Origin: a virus
IMG/VR virus record: IMGVR_UViG_3300025769_000984
Span: 1 to 21,678 of that record
Reading direction: 5' to 3' (one strand)
Length of the DNA: 21,678 nt
The notes under the pieces are model-generated. The model had not been told where the DNA came from. It worked only from the letters and a program-made list of their open reading frames with translations, and ran no database searches. Numbering within the stretch: the stretch's first letter is position 1; the number at the start of each line of letters is the position of its first letter. The translations under genes and the position numbers were made by a program. This document shows positions 1 to 6,041 of the stretch, piece by piece.

Positions 1-1693
1 TCTGTCCCAGCCCTTTAAGAGCTAGTGTAGATGAGTTAAACAAGTCAGCCATAGTCTGACCTGCATAATACTGGGAGAAGCCTGCAATGTTCAATGCTGT
101 TGTAGCAGGGGATGAAACAAGCAAGCGCTTCCACACAGACTGACCATACTTATACTTGTCAGACTTATTCATCTTCTGTAGCTCTTCGCCTACAGCTTCT
201 TTAGCATCAATATCATCTACAGCTGCATCAATCTTATCCTTAGAAGCAACGATACCAGCGTCTAGGGTTTTACGTACCTGAGACATAACGTTCAGGGTCT
301 TACCTGCCTCGTTAATTCTCTTGGCAAGCATGTCACCCATCTTAACTTTAGAGCTACCTAATTCACCGAACTGAATACCTGAGTACTTTAACATACCCTC
401 ATTGATACGGTTAAGCTCTTCCTCTGGGATGTAACGCACAACATTTGTGATCACATCTGAGATAGTCTTATTACGATCAATACCATAGCCAGAGTCTTTA
501 AACACTTTAGCTAGACCGCCTGCACCATCTTCACCTAGCATAATGTTCTTGATAAGTTCTGCTGGCATAGCATCTGCTGAGTAGGCACTACCCTTAGCCA
601 CCTTCTCATTCCATGAGTCAACACTCTCCATGATAGCCTTGGCTGCTTTACTTGACTGCTCCTTGTTAAGGGTAGGTGCAGCCTCTTCAATAACAGCATT
701 AGATAGCTTCTCTAGGGAAGATCCTGTATCCTCTAAGCCAGATGCACCACGGAACTTACCAAAGCCTAACTGTGCAGCACCAGCAACACCACCAAGTAGT
801 GATGCAAAGCCTGTCTGCAGAGCGCTGTACTCTTCCTGTGCGCCTACTTCAAGCATGACATTCTGTGCCATGACATCCTGTAGTACAGCAGCAGTAGCAT
901 CTAGTGCAACAGTCTGCTTTAGGGCAGTCTTAGAGCCTGCAGCGAACAGTTCTTTCTGTTGCATAAGCATAGCATCTTTAGCTAAGGCACGGCGTCCCTC
1001 ACTAGCTACACGCTTGGATACTTCATTGTATGCCTTACCTGCCTGACGGGTAGTCATACCCTTCTCAACAGCCCTACGTGCAGCCTCAATACCAGCACGT
1101 TCACCAGCCTCTTTAGCTGCAGCCTTAGTAGCGCCACTCTTAAGTGCTTCCCTACCAGCCTGACGTACAGATGCCTTGATGAGTTGCTTACCAGTAACAC
1201 TAAGACCAGCTGCACCAGCACGAGCAATACCACCAGTAGCTACACCAATGTAGTTTGTAGGATCAGATGCTGCAGCAAATACATAGTCTTTAATACCATC
1301 TACTGCACCCATGATACCATCATTGACAAACACGTTGCCTAGCTGGTCATACAGTTGGTATGCCTTAGCAGCCTTAGCCTTACGTCTATCATCTGCTTTA
1401 CTAATGAAGCGCACCTCACCAGCTGTCGATACAGTGTTAGCGTTGAAGTAACGCATATGATCTACGAAGTCTTCTACAAGTGTATCCTCATCTACTTCTT
1501 GGTAGTCCACACCCTTACGCTCTACCATGTAGTCACGAATGGCTGTGGTGTATTCGTAGTTCTTCTTAAGGTCATCCTTCTTTAGGGTAGTACCTGGATC
1601 TAGTGAGAAAGTGCTAGGTGTCTCTATCTCTGGCGTTAGTGGCGTACCAGACCTAAGAGCATTAAGCCTTGCCATGGATTCTTCGTAGCTCAT
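1..1693 (-). CDS. Large ejection-type internal virion protein, N-terminal 564 residues (runs off left edge)
   Basis: An unbroken minus-strand frame starts at ATG 1693-1691 and leaves the window after 564 codons plus one base. The ATG overlaps the stop of the upstream gene (TAATG), with GGAG about eight bases before it. The product is Ala- and Lys-rich and mainly helical, with no signal peptide. Residues 137-165 hold a DPTNYIGVATGG stretch followed by a Gly/Ala-rich, weakly hydrophobic segment, residues 170-265 are strongly basic and helical, residues 295-312 form a small Gly/Ala/Leu hydrophobic patch, and residues 528-556 carry SPATTALNIAGF and a second mildly hydrophobic segment. From memory, such segments occur in very large marine podophage proteins ejected with the DNA, comparable in role to T7 gp16. 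No lysozyme or transglycosylase motif is visible in this part; one could follow. Existence of the gene is certain, the function is inferred. Confidence 0.8.
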   Translation of the reverse strand, partial: MSYEESMARLNALRSGTPLTPEIETPSTFSLDPGTTLKKDDLKKNYEYTTAIRDYMVERKGVDYQEVDEDTLVEDFVDHMRYFNANTVSTAGEVRFISKADDRRKAKAAKAYQLYDQLGNVFVNDGIMGAVDGIKDYVFAAASDPTNYIGVATGGIARAGAAGLSVTGKQLIKASVRQAGREALKSGATKAAAKEAGERAGIEAARRAVEKGMTTRQAGKAYNEVSKRVASEGRRALAKDAMLMQQKELFAAGSKTALKQTVALDATAAVLQDVMAQNVMLEVGAQEEYSALQTGFASLLGGVAGAAQLGFGKFRGASGLEDTGSSLEKLSNAVIEEAAPTLNKEQSSKAAKAIMESVDSWNEKVAKGSAYSADAMPAELIKNIMLGEDGAGGLAKVFKDSGYGIDRNKTISDVITNVVRYIPEEELNRINEGMLKYSGIQFGELGSSKVKMGDMLAKRINEAGKTLNVMSQVRKTLDAGIVASKDKIDAAVDDIDAKEAVGEELQKMNKSDKYKYGQSVWKRLLVSSPATTALNIAGFSQYYAGQTMADLFNSSTLALKGLGQ

Positions 1694-3249
1694 TAGCCTG
1701 CTCCGAAAGTAGTTAAGTCTTTTTGGGATAAGCTTTTTCTTACCTTATCCTCACCCTCATCATACTCCTCTATAGTAATCTGTGGATTGTCACCAATAAA
1801 GTTAGACTCATCCAACATCTTTAGTTGCTCAGCAGTTACATTGAATGTACCTAGCCTACCTCTTATCTTGACTTTGTAATTAGGTTTATCTGCATTACGT
1901 ACAATGTTCAGTGTCTTAACAGACGGTGCTATCAACTCATCAAGCTCATCACGGAAGTAGAAGTTTAAAAAGCCACCAGCAGGAGACTCAGGTAAGCCTC
2001 TCTCCCTACGTTCTGCCCTACTCATCTCATCCCATTGCGCACGGGTGTACTTATCTGAGTAGTTACCATCAAAGAACTGACCTTCCATAGCCTGTTCTAC
2101 TAACTTGATACCTGTCTCATCAAAGGGAGCAGCAGTAGGGTACTTCTCATCTTGTTCTGCATCCTCAGGCTTAGGTTCAGTAAGCGTCACAGGTTCTGGA
2201 ACTACAGGATCATCTGCAGCGACTGTCCCAGTAGCCTCTCCCTCAGCCTCTGTATCCTCTACACCATCAGGTGCTTCAATAGAATACTCTGCTTTAAGAG
2301 TATCTACATATCCAGGATTAAGTGCTTCAATAGTCTGTACTGCAAGTACATTATCAAAGAACCCACCCTTGTTATATGTGTCAGCAAAGTAGTCAATGAG
2401 CCCCTTAGTAGCTTCTATCTGTAGATCTTTAATAGCCTGCTCTTCTGCCCTAACTCTCGCTGCAGTTGCTTGCTCTGAGGTCATACCAGCCACCACAGCA
2501 TTTCTACCTGCTAACTTAATAGTAGCCTTTGCTTGATCTGTATCAATCGCATCCGCTGCAACCTGTGCGATCTTCTTAGAGAAGTCAAAGGCTTTGTCTG
2601 TGTCAAACATGTTACGCTCAGTGAACACCATAGTAGCACCAGGAATGAGTGAGGTATACTCCTCCTGCCTAGCTAGTTGGTTGATCTCAGCTACAGTCAT
2701 GCCACTACCAAAGTCCTGCTCAGCAAGTTGTTGCTTAACACGAGCCTTAGCACCAAAGCCAAACAGCTGTCCTACAGTACTTGTATCATCTTCTGGTGCA
2801 GCATACTGTGTAGTAGGGCTAACGCCATATGTCTTCTTAGCGTAATCTTCTAGGCTCATGTCCATAAGAGCCTTATCTACAGCTGGGATACTAGGCATGT
2901 TAATGATGGCATCAATATCATCTACACCTAACCTACCATTCTGGCCTGGTGCATTAGCAGCCTTGTTTAACTTCTCATACAACTCCTGTACTGTACCCAT
3001 ACCTGATGCCATAGCCTGACGCACAAGTGCCTTGCCTTGTGGATGCACACCCATAAGTGTTTCAGCTTGGCGTCCGTACTGTGCAGCCTGCCTAGCCCTA
3101 GAGTTACGCTGTGTGATTAAACTCTGGTTACGCTCAGCTGCAGCTTCCTGCTGTTCTTTATACTTCTTAGCTTCTGCGCCACGCTCTTCAATACCTTCTG
3201 TGACTTCGCCTAAAAAGGCTGCACCGAATGCTTTCCAATCAAATGCCAT
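1693..3249 (-). CDS. Putative structural/internal virion protein, 518 aa, unknown family
   Basis: I do not recognise the family. Residues 1-65 are helical and charged (many K, E, Q, R) and look like a coiled coil; residues 65-320 are mostly helical; residues about 322-372 form an acidic Pro/Glu/Asp linker; residues 375-518 form a mixed domain with RAQWDEMSRAERRERGLP and a charged end. There is no signal peptide or membrane segment. The start is supported by AAGGGG overlapping the last codons of the upstream gene, with a three-base gap after that gene's TAA. It is joined to the next gene by a one-base TAATG overlap, so the two products are probably made in fixed ratio. Its position between the 184-aa protein and the large ejection-type protein suggests a virion or core component, like the helical gp14/gp15 proteins of T7. 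That role is inferred from context. Confidence 0.75.
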   Translation of the reverse strand: MAFDWKAFGAAFLGEVTEGIEERGAEAKKYKEQQEAAAERNQSLITQRNSRARQAAQYGRQAETLMGVHPQGKALVRQAMASGMGTVQELYEKLNKAANAPGQNGRLGVDDIDAIINMPSIPAVDKALMDMSLEDYAKKTYGVSPTTQYAAPEDDTSTVGQLFGFGAKARVKQQLAEQDFGSGMTVAEINQLARQEEYTSLIPGATMVFTERNMFDTDKAFDFSKKIAQVAADAIDTDQAKATIKLAGRNAVVAGMTSEQATAARVRAEEQAIKDLQIEATKGLIDYFADTYNKGGFFDNVLAVQTIEALNPGYVDTLKAEYSIEAPDGVEDTEAEGEATGTVAADDPVVPEPVTLTEPKPEDAEQDEKYPTAAPFDETGIKLVEQAMEGQFFDGNYSDKYTRAQWDEMSRAERRERGLPESPAGGFLNFYFRDELDELIAPSVKTLNIVRNADKPNYKVKIRGRLGTFNVTAEQLKMLDESNFIGDNPQITIEEYDEGEDKVRKSLSQKDLTTFGAG

Positions 3250-3252
3250 GTC

Positions 3253-3807
3253 TTAGCCCCTTGCCATCAAACCCGTAGGTTCTTCTTCTACAGTTTCTAC
3301 AGGAGCCATGTCTTCCATAGACTCTTCTTCTACAGGCTCTTCCTGATCTACCAACTCACGTAGCATTGCCTTACCAGGGTCACTTGTATCGTCACCCTCT
3401 TCAAGCAGATACTTGTTAGCCAACAGAAGGAAGCGTTGCTTCTCTTTCTCCTCAGCCTTTTTCTTAGGATCAGCATTGGTATCCTTAGCTGTGATACCCA
3501 TCGAACCCAGTGCCTGCTTTAGAAAGGTGTGAATGACAGGGGCTACCAGCATACCTGCATCAACTGTGTGAAGACCACGAGTTACACCCTGTAAGTAGAT
3601 ACTCTCTACGATAGGGGCTAGGGGTACACCCGCCTCACACAATGCACCAAAGTCATCAAGTACTTCTTGGTTAGCAAGCTTGTTAATGTAAAACTTTGTA
3701 ACATCCTCAATGTCAGCCATCTCTGGGGGCTGCTCCCACGGGACGTTGCCAGGTTCCATGGTTAGGGACTGGCCCGGAATAGGTCTATCGAAAAAGTCTT
3801 GTTCCAT
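3253..3807 (-). CDS. Conserved phage protein of unknown function with PIPGQSLT motif, 184 aa
   Basis: The N-terminus (residues 5-28) contains FDRPIPGQSLT followed by EPGN and PWEQPP, a signature I recall from uncharacterised proteins in several marine phage groups. Residues 30-100 are helical, with YINKLAN and a Val/Pro-rich part (LAPIVESIY). Residues 108-130 are Lys/Glu-rich, and residues 135-178 are extremely acidic (runs of E with M, P and V). The gene starts after a nine-base gap, with TAAGG made by the upstream stop codon acting as ribosome binding site. The strongly acidic tail could bind a basic partner or mimic nucleic acid; a scaffold or core protein is possible but nothing in the sequence proves it. 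Confidence 0.75.
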   Translation of the reverse strand: MEQDFFDRPIPGQSLTMEPGNVPWEQPPEMADIEDVTKFYINKLANQEVLDDFGALCEAGVPLAPIVESIYLQGVTRGLHTVDAGMLVAPVIHTFLKQALGSMGITAKDTNADPKKKAEEKEKQRFLLLANKYLLEEGDDTSDPGKAMLRELVDQEEPVEEESMEDMAPVETVEEEPTGLMARG

Positions 3808-3816
3808 AATTATACC

Positions 3817-4239
3817 TTACTTAGTGAAGCCTGCGCCAAAGTAGAGACCTACGATAGCGGATACGATGTGTGTGTCTAAGGGTGTTATAACAAAGCCACG
3901 TGCTGCCTGCCATTGTACTGTACCGTCACCGCCAAACAGCCAGTTAAATAAGCCACCATGTACCTCAGTGTAGCCTACGATAACGCTGACCTCAGGATAC
4001 CACACAGCAACTAGCTTTGGCAAGACTATAATAGCAAAGATTGAGGATAAGGCTATGAGCCTACGTGTCCATGCGAAGTGTGTGTCAGTCTTGCCATGCT
4101 CTCTGGCTTGCTGCATACCACTGATCATCATCTCTTGCTGCTTAGCTTTGTTCTTAGTGTTCTGCCCCCAGATAGACATGACTGCGCCTAGCACTGTGGA
4201 GAAGAGCATTGTGATAAGTTCTAGGGGTAAGCCGAACAT
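3817..4239 (-). CDS. Small membrane protein, holin candidate, 140 aa
   Basis: Three hydrophobic segments can be seen: residues 3-24 (LELITMLFSTVLGAVMSIW), 61-80 (LIALSSIFAIIVLPKLVAVW) and 118-137 (ending SAIVGLYFGAG). Between the first two lies a polar, Lys/Gln-rich helix (residues 25-58, NTKNKAKQQEMM). The motif ITPLDTHIVSAIVGLYFG near the C-terminus is one I recall from conserved marine phage proteins. The ATG overlaps the stop of the lysin gene by one base and has no good Shine-Dalgarno sequence of its own, so translation probably depends on ribosomes finishing the lysin. Coupling to a peptidoglycan hydrolase and the multi-pass topology make a holin plausible; an inner-membrane docking protein for DNA ejection is the main alternative. 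Confidence 0.75.
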   Translation of the reverse strand: MFGLPLELITMLFSTVLGAVMSIWGQNTKNKAKQQEMMISGMQQAREHGKTDTHFAWTRRLIALSSIFAIIVLPKLVAVWYPEVSVIVGYTEVHGGLFNWLFGGDGTVQWQAARGFVITPLDTHIVSAIVGLYFGAGFTK

Positions 4240-6029
4240 TAGGGAGCACCATTCACTAGACGGACAAGCTCTCTTCTGCTAGTTCCTTCTGGGATTACTA
4301 TGCCTTCATCTTCTAGGAACTCACGCATAGCACTTTCACTACCTGTGCCTATGTCACCATCAATACGGACACCTACCCTTTGCTGCGCAGTAAACTCATT
4401 ATTTAGCCGTGCTTCGTCAGCCTCATCTTGTTTTCCTGCCTCTTCTAAACGGGCTATTACGTCCAACCATCGCTGATTACCTTTGTAAGCACTTCCTGTG
4501 CCATTCCAAGTAACGCCTCTAGGAACATCACCTGAGTGTCCGATAGCGTCCTTTAAATCATTAGCACTTAAACCATCATCTCTTTCAGGTAGTCTGTCTT
4601 GTAGGTAAGCCTCTGTTACAGCTAACATCACAGCAGGGTTGTTTATTAGTATATCAGGATCATTTACCAAAGCATCTCCAACGCCTATAGCCTCTCCATA
4701 CTTACGGTAGTTGTCTTTGCCCGTAATCTGAATCAGACCTCTACCTCTGTACTTGTGACCTTCATTTGCCGCATTACCCATACGGCCTCCGTAGGCAATG
4801 TCAAACAGCCTTTCTTGATCTTCTGCAGGAAGCCTATTACGCCCTCCATAAAGAGCCTCAATACGTGCTATTCTGTTAGCATCACCACCGCCAAGCCGTG
4901 CAATAGCAGAATCCTTACTATAGTTAGTACCTTCTAGTAACCCACTACTAGACTCTGCATCTACTGTAGCACTGAAAGCCGCCTTTCTTGTAGGCTCAAA
5001 GCCTAGTGAACTATCAATGAACCCTAAAGCCTCTTCTCTGTTTGCAAACTGATCACCTGTCACTGCCAGTTTATCAGATAAAAGCTGATCCTCTGGTGGG
5101 TTAAGTCCTGCCTTAGTCAGAAAGTCATATGCTTTAGTTGTTGCACCTGCAACCTCACCACCTTTAGTATCCAAACGAGATGATAGGTTTGTAGGACTCA
5201 TAAGCCCTTCACCTGTGTCAGCACCATAACCTTCTGCACCACCTAAGTTACGTGGGTCAGTACCTGTGTCTGCCTCTGGAGGAAAACGATCTTCTAAAGG
5301 TATGCCTGACTGGTAGAACTCACGATCAGGATCTTCTGAGACAGGTGCAGGAGCTTCTGGGTCTGTAGCAGTCTTTAAGAGTTTACCTGCAGTTGAGAGC
5401 ATACCAGGTAGAGTAACCTTCTCACCAGGGCGAATCAAGTCAGGGTTCTTGATCTGTGGATTAGCATCAATGACATCCTGTACAGGTAGACCCTTCTCTT
5501 CTGCAATAGCAGTTAGAGTGTCACCAGCCTTAACTTCAATCTCTTCTACAGTGATAGGCTCAGGCTGTAACGCATCCTGTAGTACATCCATATCAAGGTT
5601 AGGCTCTGGTTCTTCCTCACCCATCTTACCTGTGTATACCTCTGGTACATCAACACCTAGAGCTTCGTACAATGCACGATCAGCTGCTGTCGTACTAAAG
5701 GGTAGACCTGTCGATGCTGCAGCACTATCATCAGAGCCACCATCATAGGGTGTAAACATAGGGCTATCATAGAAAGATATGCCTGAGTCACCATCATCAT
5801 CCTTACGATCACTAGGTAAGTCTGCACCAGCACCAGAGAAGAGATTAGCTATACTCTCAAAGAAGCCTGGCTCATCCTTATCATCATCTTTAGCTGTAGC
5901 ATTAGAGGTGTTACTCATAAGCCCTGATGAGCTAGAAGCACTAGGATTGCCGTAGCCCTCTGAGCCACCTAAGTTACGAGGATCACCACCTGCAGAACTT
6001 GTAATACCTTGTGTGTTATAATTGGGCAT
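4239..6029 (-). CDS. Peptidoglycan hydrolase: LysM domain plus GH19 chitinase-like lysozyme domain, 596 aa
   Basis: Residues 1-160 are low in complexity and acidic, probably disordered. Residues 163-208 form a LysM peptidoglycan-binding domain (EIEVKAGDTLTAIAEEKGL, then NPDLIRPGEKVTLPG). Residues about 345-530 match the GH19 chitinase/endolysin family: likely catalytic Glu359 in DAESS, Glu366 before TNYS, and the family hallmark YGGRMGN with KYRGRGLIQITG at residues 427-437. Residues 552-576 (GVRIDGDIGTGSESAMREF) resemble a short peptidoglycan-binding repeat. A 12-residue box beginning DPRNLGG occurs at 16-27 and 258-269, each followed by GLMS. The frame is open further upstream to 6137, but I choose ATG 6029: AAGGA lies seven bases before it, and the longer version would overlap the 890-aa gene. 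Its place among ejection-type genes suggests a virion-associated lysin for entry; use as the endolysin at host lysis is also possible. Confidence 0.88.
   Translation of the reverse strand: MPNYNTQGITSSAGGDPRNLGGSEGYGNPSASSSSGLMSNTSNATAKDDDKDEPGFFESIANLFSGAGADLPSDRKDDDGDSGISFYDSPMFTPYDGGSDDSAAASTGLPFSTTAADRALYEALGVDVPEVYTGKMGEEEPEPNLDMDVLQDALQPEPITVEEIEVKAGDTLTAIAEEKGLPVQDVIDANPQIKNPDLIRPGEKVTLPGMLSTAGKLLKTATDPEAPAPVSEDPDREFYQSGIPLEDRFPPEADTGTDPRNLGGAEGYGADTGEGLMSPTNLSSRLDTKGGEVAGATTKAYDFLTKAGLNPPEDQLLSDKLAVTGDQFANREEALGFIDSSLGFEPTRKAAFSATVDAESSSGLLEGTNYSKDSAIARLGGGDANRIARIEALYGGRNRLPAEDQERLFDIAYGGRMGNAANEGHKYRGRGLIQITGKDNYRKYGEAIGVGDALVNDPDILINNPAVMLAVTEAYLQDRLPERDDGLSANDLKDAIGHSGDVPRGVTWNGTGSAYKGNQRWLDVIARLEEAGKQDEADEARLNNEFTAQQRVGVRIDGDIGTGSESAMREFLEDEGIVIPEGTSRRELVRLVNGAP
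5196..5258 (-). repeat. Second copy of the DPRNLGG box in the lysin
   Basis: Encodes residues 258-278 (DPRNLGGAEGYG then GLMS). It lies between the LysM and GH19 domains and matches the copy at 5913-5984. Confidence 0.7.
5913..5984 (-). repeat. First copy of the DPRNLGG box in the lysin
   Basis: Encodes residues 16-39 (DPRNLGGSEGYG then GLMS) at the N-terminus of the 596-aa lysin. Eleven of the first twelve residues equal those in the copy at 5196-5258. Confidence 0.7.
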
Positions 6030-6036
6030 GTATTTA

Positions 6037-6041
6037 TCCTT
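6037..6041 (-). promoter_or_regulatory. Ribosome binding site that fixes the lysin start
   Basis: AAGGA on the minus strand, partly formed by the TAA stop of the 890-aa gene (AAGTAAGGA), lies seven bases before ATG 6029. This supports that start over the in-frame ATG at 6137. Confidence 0.75.
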
